A stretch of DNA of 14,577 nucleotides from JBEDKD01 sp041172365 (GTDB lineage Bacteria; Cyanobacteriota; Cyanobacteriia; Cyanobacteriales; Microcoleaceae), in NCBI GenBank assembly GCA_041172365.1, contig JBEDKD010000317.1, forward strand, positions 1-14,577, given 5' to 3'. The notes beneath the pieces are model-generated. The model saw only the letters and a list, made by a program, of their open reading frames with translations. It was not told the DNA's origin and did no database searches. A program made the position numbers and the translations under genes. Below are positions 6,913 through 14,547 of the stretch, piece after piece (the stretch's first letter is position 1; every line of letters starts with the position of its first letter).

Positions 6913-7080
6913 GGCAGAAAAACGCGGTTTTTCCGTGACAACGGCGCGACAATGCTCCGATGGATGAAAAAAACCCGTTTCTTTGGGTTTCTCCTGGGCA
7001 GAGAAACCGGGTTTTTCCGTGACAACTGTAGCACCATGCTCCGACGGATGAAAAAAACCCGGTTTCTTTGGGCAGTTGTC
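6913..7080. repeat. Two 84-bp direct units with GAAACCGGGTTTTT inverted repeats
   Basis: Units at 6913-6996 and 6997-7080 share TTTTTCCGTGACAAC, ATGCTCCGA(T/C)GGATGAAAAAAACCCG and GTTTCTTTGGG. In the second unit GAAACCGGGTTTTT (7003-7016) and AAAAACCCGGTTTC (7053-7066) are a perfect 14-bp inverted repeat. In the first the left arm has drifted (AAAAACGCGGTTTTT), so it folds less well. This is a familiar kind of interspersed cyanobacterial intergenic repeat. Confidence 0.85.
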
Positions 7081-7231
7081 TTGGACTGGCAAAAAGAGAT
7101 AAAGTACAAGTGATCTGTGCAATTTTAGGGCGACTTCATATCACAGGATCATCGCCCCATCCCTAGATGGGCATGGCAGATTTAATCTACTGTTAGTCAC
7201 TCCCCTCTAGGGAGCTCATAGTTTGCCATCC

Positions 7232-7259
7232 CCCAATCTCAAATCTCAAATCCCAAATC
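7232..7259. repeat. Degenerate heptamer repeat (CCCAATC-like)
   Basis: Four 7-bp units in a row, CCCAATC, TCAAATC, TCAAATC and CCAAATC, are clearly related to the repeat at the window start. They end only 12 bp before the GTG start of the cyclase gene, so they occupy the place where a ribosome binding site would be. Confidence 0.7.
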
Positions 7260-7271
7260 GGTTAACCGCCC

Positions 7272-8243
7272 GTGGTAACATTCCAACCCACACCCCATTT
7301 GATCCTTCGCGCTGACTCTGGAGTGCGCTATTTGCCATTGGTGGGTAGTAATTGCTGGACGATCGGGCGCAGTGAAGATAATAGTTTTGTCTTGAATGAT
7401 CGCTGGATATCGCGCAACCATGCGATGTTACAAAGAATGGATACGGGAGAATTTTATTTAATTGATTTAGGTAGTCGTAATGGCTCTTTTGTCAATGGAA
7501 GGCGGGTAAGCATCCCCGTCACATTACAAAATGAAGATATGCTCCAGTTTGGCAAAATCGAATTGGAGTTTCGCAGTCCCCATATTCAAGCACGACTCGA
7601 TCCTGATAAGGACGACTCTGAAGAGTTTACCGCGACTTTAACGGTTCGTAGTTTAATCTCTGTGATGGTAATGGATATCCGTGATTTTACTGTTTTGACA
7701 CGACAACTCGATGAGACGATCCTTTCGGAAGTGATTGGTAGTTGGTTTCGCCAAGCTGGGGAGATTATTCGTAAACATGGCAGTTGGGTAGATAAATATA
7801 TTGGGGATGCTATTATGGCCGTTTGGTTTCATAAGCCCAGTGGCATTAGTCAAGATGATATGATTCGTATTTGTCAGGCTTTAAGTGAACTGCATCAGGC
7901 AACGGATGAGTTAAGCGCTCGTTATCCTTTACCTTTTCCCCTACGGGTGGGCTCTGGTATTAATACGGGATACGCGATGGTGGGTAATACTGGCACTGGC
8001 GATCGCTCTGATTATACGGCTTTGGGTGATACCGTTAATGCCGCGTTTCGTTTGGAGTCTTGTACCAAGGAAATTGGCATGGATATCGCCCTCGGTGAAA
8101 CTACTTATAAATATTTATCCCTCTTGAAGGGCTGTGAAATCTTTGAACAATATACTGTTAATTTGAAGGGTTATGATATTCCTACTATTACCTATGGGGC
8201 TACCTTTGCTGACTTAGAGACTTTTCTGGAACGACAACTTTAA
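7272..8243 (+). CDS. FHA domain-class III adenylate/guanylate cyclase
   Basis: This 323-residue soluble protein makes a cyclic nucleotide, most likely cAMP. An FHA domain at about 9-100 has the phosphothreonine-binding residues: GRSEDNS (32-38), SRNH (47-50) and DLGSRNGSFVNG (65-76). The class III cyclase domain (about 125-310) has metal-binding Asp135 (MDIRDF) and Asp179 (YIGDAIMAVW), adenine-type Lys175, Thr249 in DYTALGDTVN, Asn256 and Arg260. Lys with Thr is the class IIIb adenylate cyclase pattern, so it should be active as a homodimer. The FHA domain implies control by a Ser/Thr kinase or a phosphorylated partner. The GTG start is forced by an in-frame stop at 7263 and lack of nearby alternatives; no ribosome binding site is visible. 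Confidence 0.92.
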   Translation: MVTFQPTPHLILRADSGVRYLPLVGSNCWTIGRSEDNSFVLNDRWISRNHAMLQRMDTGEFYLIDLGSRNGSFVNGRRVSIPVTLQNEDMLQFGKIELEFRSPHIQARLDPDKDDSEEFTATLTVRSLISVMVMDIRDFTVLTRQLDETILSEVIGSWFRQAGEIIRKHGSWVDKYIGDAIMAVWFHKPSGISQDDMIRICQALSELHQATDELSARYPLPFPLRVGSGINTGYAMVGNTGTGDRSDYTALGDTVNAAFRLESCTKEIGMDIALGETTYKYLSLLKGCEIFEQYTVNLKGYDIPTITYGATFADLETFLERQL

Positions 8244-8372
8244 AATGAGAAATCAAAAAAAAATTGTTATATGAAAGACGATGATCAGATTAAGGATTTC
8301 TCTGAAAAACTGTCTTAGTGAAATGATAGTCTCTAATGATAATGCTGTGTATAACATTGGGAGAAATGAATA

Positions 8373-8804
8373 ATGATTAAACAATTCGGTCGTCTCTTGG
8401 CCTTTTTCGGTTTGATCTTGGGTTGTTTGGGATGGATGGGACATCAAGCCGCGATCGCGGCCCCCTTCAATACCGCGATTTTACCCTCCTCTTCTGTGTT
8501 AGCCGTCGAGGAGTCCAGAATTAATCGCGCTGACAATAAACTGAGTGAAATAGGCTACAAAGTCGATTTGAATAACTCCGCGGTGCGTAACTTCCGTCAG
8601 TTTAAGGGTTTATATCCCAATCTCGCGGCCAAGATCATTAAAAATGCTCCCTACGCGAAAGTAGAAGATGTATTGGCAATTCCTCGCCTAACGGAAGCTC
8701 AAAAAGATTTGCTCAAGGCGAATCTCGATAACTTTACCGTCACCAAGAAGGAATCAACTCTCAATGAAGGGGACAACCGCTTAAACAACGGCCTCTACGA
8801 CTAG
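8373..8804 (+). CDS. psbU: Photosystem II 12 kDa extrinsic protein PsbU
   Basis: PsbU binds the lumenal face of photosystem II and stabilises the oxygen-evolving manganese cluster together with PsbO and PsbV. This 143-residue precursor has a signal peptide with basic start (MIKQFGR), hydrophobic core (8-22) and a likely cleavage after AAIA (about residue 29). The mature part holds the helix-hairpin-helix-like PsbU core: DLNNSAVRNFRQFKGLYPNL (65-84), IIKNAPYAKVEDVL (88-101), ANLDNFTV (116-123), and the conserved C-terminus NRLNNGLYD. GGGAG at 8359-8363 is a good ribosome binding site for the ATG at 8373. The gene has its own strong terminator at 8835, so it is probably monocistronic. Confidence 0.96.
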   Translation: MIKQFGRLLAFFGLILGCLGWMGHQAAIAAPFNTAILPSSSVLAVEESRINRADNKLSEIGYKVDLNNSAVRNFRQFKGLYPNLAAKIIKNAPYAKVEDVLAIPRLTEAQKDLLKANLDNFTVTKKESTLNEGDNRLNNGLYD

Positions 8805-8834
8805 GCTCTGGTCCGTTTTTGACTCTTCTGCTCA

Positions 8835-8898
8835 GGGATAAGGGAGAAATGATGCCCCGTCGGTCATTATTTCTCTCTTATCCCTTAATTTTTCTTAA
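8835..8898 (+). terminator. Intrinsic terminator of psbU
   Basis: A 16-bp stem pairs 8835-8850 (GGGATAAGGGAGAAAT) with 8869-8884, all Watson-Crick except one G-U, around an 18-base loop. The T-rich sequence TTAATTTTTCTTAATTT follows. It lies 30 bp after the psbU stop codon. Confidence 0.88.
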
Positions 8899-8965
8899 TT
8901 TATTGATAATGTGGTAAGACAATTAATCTTCACAGTGCCCCAAAACTGGCCTCCCTAAACTATAG

Positions 8966-10645
8966 ATGACTGACTATTTTGATGTATTGGTGATTGGTTC
9001 AGGCGCCGCGGGTCTTTATACAGCCCTTTGTCTCCCCCATCATTACCAAGTCGCCCTCATTAGCAAAGATATCCTCCCCTTATCTGCCAGTGATTGGGCC
9101 CAGGGAGGTATCTCCGCGGCGATCGCGCCGGATGATTCTTCTCAACTCCATATTCAAGATACCCTCAGCGCAGGTGCAGGACTTTGTGACTTAGACGCGG
9201 TGAAATTTTTGGTAGAAGAAGCTCCGGGGTGTATTGAATCTTTGATTAAAATGGGTGTCGTCTTTGATCGTCATGGGGATGATTTAGCCCTTACCTTAGA
9301 AGCGGCCCATTCCCGTCGTCGAGTCCTCCACGCGGCGGATACCACTGGAAGAGCCGTCGTCAGTATTTTAGCGGGGGAAACCTTAAAACATCCTAATATT
9401 TCTATTCTTTCTCCCGCCTTTGCCCTTAGTCTTTGGCTTGATCCTCAAACACAACGCGTCCAAGGGATTAGTTTGATTGAGGGTAATCAAATCCGATGGT
9501 TACGCGCTAACGCGGTAATCTTGGCCACGGGAGGGGGAGGGCAAGTTTTTTCTCAAACGACGAATCCCGCGGTGAGTACCGGAGATGGGGTCGCGATCGC
9601 GTGGCGTGCCGGTGCGATTTTACGAGATTTAGAGTTTTTTCAATTTCACCCCACCGCGTTAACCAAACCGGGCGCGCCCCGTTTTCTCATTAGTGAAGCG
9701 GTGCGAGGAGAAGGTGCTCATTTAGTTGATGGTAAAGGATATCGTTTTGCCTTTGACTATCATCAGGCGGGTGAACTCGCACCCAGAGATATTGTTAGTC
9801 GTGCTATTTATAGTCATTTACAAAAAACGGGAGAAGAGCGAGTTTGGTTAGACTTACGTGCCATTTCTCCCGAACGGATACAACTGCGTTTTCCTAATAT
9901 TATTAAAGTCTGTCGTGAATGGGGAATTGATATTTTTCAAGAACCGATTCCCGTGGCCCCCGCGGCTCATTATTGGATGGGTGGTGTCATGGCTAATACT
10001 CACAATCAAACTTCTTTGGCCGGGTTATACGCGATCGGTGAAACAGCCAGTACAGGGGTACATGGCGCCAATCGTTTGGCCAGCAATTCCTTACTAGAAT
10101 GTATTGTATTTGGGGCTCAAATGGCCCATTGGCAAAAAGACACCACTTTTTTCGACTCTTCAAATCCGTGGGAAAACCCCCCTGTCAATACCCAATTTGA
10201 TTTCAAACAAATATTTTTGCAAAACTTTTCAGAAAATGTTATAATAGAAAGGTTCCGACACCAGGTTCCCCAAATGCTCTGGAAAAGTGCAGGAATTTGT
10301 CGAACAGAAGAAGAGATGGCGAGCGCGATCGCACAGTTAGAGATGTGGCGTTCACAATTTCAGCAACTAGAAATAAGTAAAATATTATTAGGGTTAGTAC
10401 CCTCACAAAGTGTCATTTTCCCTAATTTAGACACAAATGATCCCCTATTGCGAACTTGGGGCGAGACCTACAATTTACTTGATGTTGCCTATTTGATACT
10501 GAGAAGTGCTATATTTCGCACAGAAAGTCGTGGAGGTCATTACCGCCTCGATTATCCATCCTCTAGTCCCAACTGGCAAGTTCACACATTGATTCAAAAT
10601 ATGTCTTGGTGGAAATCGTCACTCGAACAACAACATGAGATGTGA
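8966..10645 (+). CDS. nadB: L-aspartate oxidase (NAD biosynthesis)
   Basis: This enzyme uses FAD to oxidise L-aspartate to iminoaspartate, the first step of de novo NAD synthesis, acting with quinolinate synthase NadA in the cytoplasm. The protein has 559 residues. The FAD dinucleotide motif GSGAAG is at 11-16, with ALISKD closing the beta-alpha-beta unit at 30-35. Other family blocks are Glu112 and HAADTTGRA (122-130), HPTAL (228-232), RGEGAHLVD (247-255), LAPRDIVSRA with Arg274, APAAHYWMGG with His335, and YAIGETASTGVHGANRLASNS with Arg370. These match the aspartate oxidase active site rather than fumarate reductase or succinate dehydrogenase partners, which would have neighbouring Fe-S subunits. 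The C-terminal helical part (about 415-555) is more variable. The ATG has no clear ribosome binding site. The gene ends convergently with a small minus-strand gene. Confidence 0.94.
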   Translation: MTDYFDVLVIGSGAAGLYTALCLPHHYQVALISKDILPLSASDWAQGGISAAIAPDDSSQLHIQDTLSAGAGLCDLDAVKFLVEEAPGCIESLIKMGVVFDRHGDDLALTLEAAHSRRRVLHAADTTGRAVVSILAGETLKHPNISILSPAFALSLWLDPQTQRVQGISLIEGNQIRWLRANAVILATGGGGQVFSQTTNPAVSTGDGVAIAWRAGAILRDLEFFQFHPTALTKPGAPRFLISEAVRGEGAHLVDGKGYRFAFDYHQAGELAPRDIVSRAIYSHLQKTGEERVWLDLRAISPERIQLRFPNIIKVCREWGIDIFQEPIPVAPAAHYWMGGVMANTHNQTSLAGLYAIGETASTGVHGANRLASNSLLECIVFGAQMAHWQKDTTFFDSSNPWENPPVNTQFDFKQIFLQNFSENVIIERFRHQVPQMLWKSAGICRTEEEMASAIAQLEMWRSQFQQLEISKILLGLVPSQSVIFPNLDTNDPLLRTWGETYNLLDVAYLILRSAIFRTESRGGHYRLDYPSSSPNWQVHTLIQNMSWWKSSLEQQHEM

Positions 10646-10651
10646 TAGAGC

Positions 10652-10676
10652 GAAGAGAGTCTCAAGAGACATCTTC
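10652..10676. terminator. Hairpin between convergent nadB and small secreted protein gene
   Basis: GAAGA (10652-10656) and GTCTC (10659-10663) pair with GAGAC (10666-10670) and TCTTC (10672-10676), giving two stacked 5-bp stems with a tiny loop in only 34 bp of spacer. No long T tract follows on either side, so termination is inferred from position. Confidence 0.45.
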
Positions 10677-10679
10677 ACT

Positions 10680-10928
10680 TCAGCTTCTGCCCCCAGCACC
10701 ACTACTATCTTTTGGCTTACCAGTATCATCAGGCGGTGTATATTGCGCGAGCCGATCAGGGCTACTCCCCCTGATGTCCCAATGAAAACCACCACCAGAT
10801 GTCACAAACTGAGTCACCAGAATTCTCCCAGGGGAAAACCCCTGGAAGGATAAAACCAAAACCGCGACAGTGGTTAGCTGTAGCATTTTTCGTTCAAACA
10901 TCGCTAACTTGCACAAATTACTAATCAT
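10680..10928 (-). CDS. Small secreted protein with PPDDTG-type C-terminus, hypothetical
   Basis: This 82-residue protein has a short N-terminal extension and then a signal-peptide-like segment (MLQLTTVAVLVLSFQGFSPG, from residue 15), suggesting export. The rest is glycine-rich and polar, ending YTPPDDTGKPKDSSGAGGRS. That ending resembles the PP-x(n)-G-x-P...GxGxR block that opens many cyanobacterial DUF928 proteins, yet the TGA stop follows at once and no continuation is seen in the other frames. The ATG at 10928 is supported by GGGGG eight bases upstream on the minus strand. It lies 152 bp downstream of the diguanylate cyclase on the same strand, with its own -10 candidate. It may be a short member of this group or a truncated relic. 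The function is unknown. Confidence 0.6.
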   Translation of the reverse strand: MISNLCKLAMFERKMLQLTTVAVLVLSFQGFSPGRILVTQFVTSGGGFHWDIRGSSPDRLAQYTPPDDTGKPKDSSGAGGRS

Positions 10929-10972
10929 ACCTATAACCCCCTTGTGCCACAGAGATAGATTACTCCATCATC

Positions 10973-11001
10973 ATTATATCAGTCTTTTCTCACAAGGACA
11001 C
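10973..11001 (-). promoter_or_regulatory. Promoter candidate for the small secreted protein gene
   Basis: On the minus strand a perfect TATAAT (10978-10973) lies about 45 bp before the ATG at 10928. The -35 at 17 bp, GTGTCC (11001-10996), is weak. Confidence 0.35.
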
Positions 11002-11080
11002 AAAAAATCAGAGTTTTCCGCCCATGATACTCTTAGCCTTTCTATGCCCTTTGCTTAAGAACACGGTAAGCTGATCAAAT

Positions 11081-13231
11081 TCAGGAAAATTCGTAACGGT
11101 TTTTCCCTAATTCCTTCGCGCGATACATTGCAGCATCCGCGTGTTTGATCAAAGTATCAATATCTTGGGCATCTAAGGGATATAAGCTAATACCAATACT
11201 GGTTGTCACAGCCACAATATTACCATTAAGATTAAAGGGTTCAGTCATAGCATTGAGGATTTTTTCCGCAACGGTACTGGCTTCGGGTAAACCCGGAATA
11301 CCAGGTAAAATCACAGTGAATTCATCTCCCCCTAATCGAGAAATAGTATCGCTTCCCCGTAAAGAGCCTTGGAGACGTTGCGCGACTCCTTTGAGCAGTA
11401 AATCCCCAATATCATGTCCGAGAGTGTCATTAATTAGTTTAAAGCCATCTAAATCTAGGAAAAGTAACGCGACGAGACGATGATTAGTCGTAGCCATTTC
11501 CATTGCTTGATTGAGCCGATCCCCGAAGAGAGTACGATTCGGTAATCCCGTCAGGGGATCGTGATAAGCTCCCTGACGAAGGGCCGCGTTAGCTTGTTTA
11601 AGCTCTTCCTCTAAACGTTTCCTTTCCGTAATATCACGCATCACACCGACTAAAAATTTATTTCCTCGGGCATCTTGATGAAGAGAGCGCTTAGTTGCCA
11701 AATCATGGACAACCCCCTTAGCATCAGTTAATTTTTCTTCATTTTCACATTCTTCATTACTCTGAAAAACCCGTTCATCTTGTTCCCATAATAATTTCGC
11801 TTCATCGGGGGAAAATAAATCATAATCCGTCTTAGCTAATAACTGCTCTAAAGAATAACCCGTCAAACGACAATAAGCTTTATTTAAAACAATTTGACGA
11901 TGATCTTTATCCTTAACAAAAACTGGATCAGGAATAGTATTAATTACCGTTTGCAAAAAATCTTTAGAGCGTTTCAACTCCTCTTGTAAACGGGCAAGAT
12001 AACTCATAATCACAATACTTGAACCCGCCATTCCCATCAGGGGAGGAATTAAGGGCAACCACAAACCATTCCCAAGTAAAACCAGATAAGAAATACCAGA
12101 AAGTCCGAAACTAATTCCCAAGAGACAGAAAACAGAATTGCGAGAAGATTGTAATTTCCAACTAATTAAAGCACCGACAATAGACCAACCCCAAATCCAC
12201 AAAGCTCCCAGGTAATTTGGCCAGACTTTTATGCTAGTTCTACCCTCAATAGCACTACTTAAAATCTGACTAATAAAATTCGCGTGTAACTCGACTCCTG
12301 AGACTTCTTTGGGAGCACTAAATAAACCAGTGCTGTAGGAAGTAGAGTGCAAATCTTTGACGCTAGTGGCTGTAGAGCCAATCAAAACGATTCGCCCTTG
12401 GGCAAAATCTCTGGGGACTTTTCCTAAGAAGATATCATTCATCGAAACCATACTAAATGTACCCTGGGGACCTCGCAGATTGGCTAAAAATTGGTATCCG
12501 CCCGCGTCCGCGTTAACGTAACTACCTTCATTGCCTCGTAATCGTTCAAATACCGCTTTCCCTAACTGAAGATTCAGGGAATTATCAGAAGCAGGTTTGG
12601 GTTGAATGCCCTGCTTTTTCAGATAAATTAAAGCCAACTTTAGGGCAAAACTGGTATGAAATTCACCCTGGTTTCCCCCTTGATAGAGTAATCCACGACG
12701 GACTTTATTATCAACATCTTTTATGATATTATTAAAGCCAACTTGATCCTTTTGATTGAGGATCGGTGGTGGATTTACTCCTGAGTCTTTACCACTTGGT
12801 AATTGCTCAATCCCTATGATATTGGGGATCGTTTCCCATACTTGCTGTAATTTTTTCTCACCGGCTTTATCCCCTGGTGGTATTGGTAAATCTCGAAAAA
12901 TATCAACCCCGATCGCGAGGGGTTTGTCCGCGGCAATTTTTTGCAATAATTCGGCCATTTTGCCATCAGGAATAGGAAAGCCAAACTTTTGGAGATCCCC
13001 TTCATCTATACCCACAATCACGATGCGATTATCTCTGGGTTCAGGGGGTCGCCAGCGGATAAATTGATCATAGATAGCTAACTCCCAAGGCTGTAATAAA
13101 CCCAGTCCTCGGACGACAATCACCGCCCCTGCTACCCCAGAAGCCGTCACCAATACACGACGCTCTTTTAAGAACCATTTTTTCACAGTTCCCCAAATTT
13201 CTTGATGTGATTTTGTCAACAGTTTTAACAT
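11081..13231 (-). CDS. CHASE2-PAS-GGDEF diguanylate cyclase, membrane-bound
   Basis: This enzyme makes cyclic di-GMP from two GTP. Of 716 residues, the first membrane segment is at about 28-47. A CHASE2 sensor (about 50-330, beginning LAIYDQFIRWRPPEP and RIVIVGIDE) faces the periplasm. Three membrane helices follow at about 341-358, 367-388 and 391-413. A PAS domain (about 425-535) has IPDPVFVKDKDHRQIVLN and ends DITERKR, and a short coiled coil leads to the GGDEF domain (about 555-717). The catalytic motif is intact, RLGGDEF (GGDEF about 635), as are HDPLTGLPNR and FLDLDGFKLINDTLGHDIGD. RGSD five residues before GGDEF is the product-inhibition site. No EAL domain is present. The reading frame reaches a TTG at 13234, but ATG at 13231 has AGGA six bases upstream and is preferred. 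Confidence 0.95.
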   Translation of the reverse strand: MLKLLTKSHQEIWGTVKKWFLKERRVLVTASGVAGAVIVVRGLGLLQPWELAIYDQFIRWRPPEPRDNRIVIVGIDEGDLQKFGFPIPDGKMAELLQKIAADKPLAIGVDIFRDLPIPPGDKAGEKKLQQVWETIPNIIGIEQLPSGKDSGVNPPPILNQKDQVGFNNIIKDVDNKVRRGLLYQGGNQGEFHTSFALKLALIYLKKQGIQPKPASDNSLNLQLGKAVFERLRGNEGSYVNADAGGYQFLANLRGPQGTFSMVSMNDIFLGKVPRDFAQGRIVLIGSTATSVKDLHSTSYSTGLFSAPKEVSGVELHANFISQILSSAIEGRTSIKVWPNYLGALWIWGWSIVGALISWKLQSSRNSVFCLLGISFGLSGISYLVLLGNGLWLPLIPPLMGMAGSSIVIMSYLARLQEELKRSKDFLQTVINTIPDPVFVKDKDHRQIVLNKAYCRLTGYSLEQLLAKTDYDLFSPDEAKLLWEQDERVFQSNEECENEEKLTDAKGVVHDLATKRSLHQDARGNKFLVGVMRDITERKRLEEELKQANAALRQGAYHDPLTGLPNRTLFGDRLNQAMEMATTNHRLVALLFLDLDGFKLINDTLGHDIGDLLLKGVAQRLQGSLRGSDTISRLGGDEFTVILPGIPGLPEASTVAEKILNAMTEPFNLNGNIVAVTTSIGISLYPLDAQDIDTLIKHADAAMYRAKELGKNRYEFS

Positions 13232-13610
13232 CAAAAATCCTCTTCCCTTGTCTCTCTCTCTCTATTCTAGCTAATTGATGTTAATATTTTTCATCCTGTT
13301 ATCGAAAAGAAGTCTATGTTATGATTAACTAGAGACAGCACCAAAAACTAGAGGTGAGACGATCTTTGCCGGATTTTCCTTCCTCATTGAGAGGCTGATG
13401 AGATTTCAGATCCTTGAGCGTCAACCTCTGAAAAAGGTGTACAGTGTCTCTGACGTACAATACCTTCGCGATTTTTTGTAGGTTGGGTTGAGGGATACTT
13501 AACCCCCTTGAAGATGTTGGGTTTTGTCCCTCAACCCAACCTACTTTTCCAGGCATTTTTCCTCAAAGCCGAAGGTATTGATTTAGGGATAAAGTTAATA
13601 AAGGAGTAAA
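13232..13610. other. 379-bp intergenic region between diguanylate cyclase and deacetylase
   Basis: Next to the cyclase gene are its ribosome binding site, a TC dinucleotide run (about 13252-13262), and a TAGAAT box on the minus strand (13269-13264). The middle (13330-13457) has no recognised content. The right part is the nested inverted repeat at 13458-13580. A minus-strand ORF (13329-13556) runs through the repeat and shows no domain or ribosome binding site, so it is not called. Confidence 0.55.
13458..13580. repeat. Nested inverted repeat, GGTTGGGTTGAGG type
   Basis: The outer arms CAATACCTTCG (13458-13468) and CGAAGGTATTG (13570-13580) are perfect over 11 bp. Inside them GTAGGTTGGGTTGAGGGA (13478-13495) and its exact complement at 13527-13544 form an 18-bp stem around a 31-base loop that itself contains AACCCCC and TTGGGTT. 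The inner element resembles an interspersed cyanobacterial repeat. No clear target-site duplication flanks it. Confidence 0.88.
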
Positions 13611-14543
13611 ATGAAACGATTAACCCAAGGGATCACCTCCATCAGGAGGAGGAAAAATTTTTTATCTGGTTTCTTGCGCCAAACTAAACTCTTTTTTCTC
13701 TTATTACTCTTTCTCGGTAGCTTCGCGATCGCGGGAGCGAAGAGTTATACTCAGACGATGCAAATTCCTATTTTAGGGTTTCACGATATTGTTGATCAGC
13801 AAACTCCTTTTGAGAAACCCCCTTATAGACTAACCTTTCCCACCGACTATTCTCAGCAAAAAATCGCCATTTTTTTAGAATATTTACTCCAAGCTAATTA
13901 TTGGACTCTTTCCACCCAAGAACTCCAAGAATATTTTATTGATAAATCTCGGCCTATTCCTCAAAAAAAGTTAGGAAAAAAGCCGATCATGATTACTTTT
14001 GATGATGGCTATTTAGGAATACATAAAAATGTTTTACCTGTGGTAGAAAATTTAGCGGATATCTATGGAGAAAAAATCAAGTTAGTTTTATTTGTCAATC
14101 CGCTCTATTTAGGGGTTGATGAAGGCGGAGAATTTTTACCCCATCTCAGTTGTGAAGATTTACGCGAAGGTTATCAAAAGGGATTTTATGATGTTCAATC
14201 TCATGGCTTCAGTCATAAAAATTTAGCTCAACTCAAGTCAAAAGAGATAGAATTTGAGTTATCGGAAGCGAAAAATTCTCTGAAAAAATGTTTTAGTGGT
14301 TTAAGTAAAACTCAAAACATAGGGGAACATTTAGCCTATCCTTATGGCTCATCTAATCGAGAAGTTGAGAAGATCGCGTCTAAATATTATCGTACTGGTT
14401 TTTTATACGATAATGATTTAGTGGATATCTATTATTCTCCTAATAAATATAGACTTTCTCGGATGACTATTGGGAAAAATCATTCTGTTAATTACCTCCT
14501 CTCTCTCGCCAAAAATTCTTCTAAGTTGATCACTCAAAAGTAA
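13611..14543 (+). CDS. Polysaccharide deacetylase (NodB/CE4), membrane-anchored or secreted
   Basis: This family removes N- or O-acetyl groups from polysaccharides such as peptidoglycan or exopolysaccharide, using a metal ion. The protein has 310 residues. After a basic start (IRRRK) a hydrophobic segment at about 27-43 acts as signal anchor or signal peptide, placing the enzyme outside the plasma membrane. The CE4 motifs are TFDDG (129-133) with Asp131/Asp132, SHGFSH (197-202) with the metal-binding His198 and His202, and LAYPYG (241-246). IPILGFHDI (52-60) matches the usual opening strand. A good ribosome binding site, AAGGAG (13601-13606), precedes the ATG. The substrate is unknown; no other surface-glycan genes are adjacent in the window. 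Codons 7-14 contain a CCTCC/GGAGG hairpin close to the start. Confidence 0.9.
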   Translation: MKRLTQGITSIRRRKNFLSGFLRQTKLFFLLLLFLGSFAIAGAKSYTQTMQIPILGFHDIVDQQTPFEKPPYRLTFPTDYSQQKIAIFLEYLLQANYWTLSTQELQEYFIDKSRPIPQKKLGKKPIMITFDDGYLGIHKNVLPVVENLADIYGEKIKLVLFVNPLYLGVDEGGEFLPHLSCEDLREGYQKGFYDVQSHGFSHKNLAQLKSKEIEFELSEAKNSLKKCFSGLSKTQNIGEHLAYPYGSSNREVEKIASKYYRTGFLYDNDLVDIYYSPNKYRLSRMTIGKNHSVNYLLSLAKNSSKLITQK

Positions 14544-14547
14544 ATAA

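Larger units (their letters stand above)
6896..7271. other. 376-bp intergenic region with repeats and small hairpins
   Basis: It contains the 84-bp direct repeat pair (6913-7080) and the degenerate heptamers (7232-7259). Between them are two compact hairpins: CCCATC (7156-7161) with GATGGG (7166-7171), and CTCCC (7200-7204) with GGGAG (7210-7214). Neither has a T tract, so they are not typical terminators; they could sit in the leader of the cyclase mRNA. ORFs crossing the repeats (about 6771-7122, both strands) are repeat-derived and not listed. Confidence 0.55.

Noticed and set aside
6771..7122. Overlapping ORFs rich in KTRFF / RKNPVSL-like peptides on both strands
   Set aside because: They are translations of the hairpin repeat units, overlap the DUF3120-like gene, and show no ribosome binding site or known domain.
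7156..7214. Riboswitch or terminator from the two small hairpins
   Set aside because: The stems are only 5-6 bp, there is no T tract, and the arrangement matches no riboswitch I recognise.
8966..10645. Succinate dehydrogenase or fumarate reductase flavoprotein instead of nadB
   Set aside because: The blocks around 122-130, 247-255 and 355-376 follow aspartate oxidase, and no iron-sulfur or membrane-anchor subunit gene is next to it.
10635..11058. Plus-strand ORFs (10635-10853, 10870-11058)
   Set aside because: They are antisense to the small exported protein, whose frame has a signal-like segment, a good ribosome binding site and a TATAAT box; the plus frames have none of these.
13329..13556. 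75-residue minus-strand ORF
   Set aside because: About half of it is the nested inverted repeat; no domain or ribosome binding site is seen.
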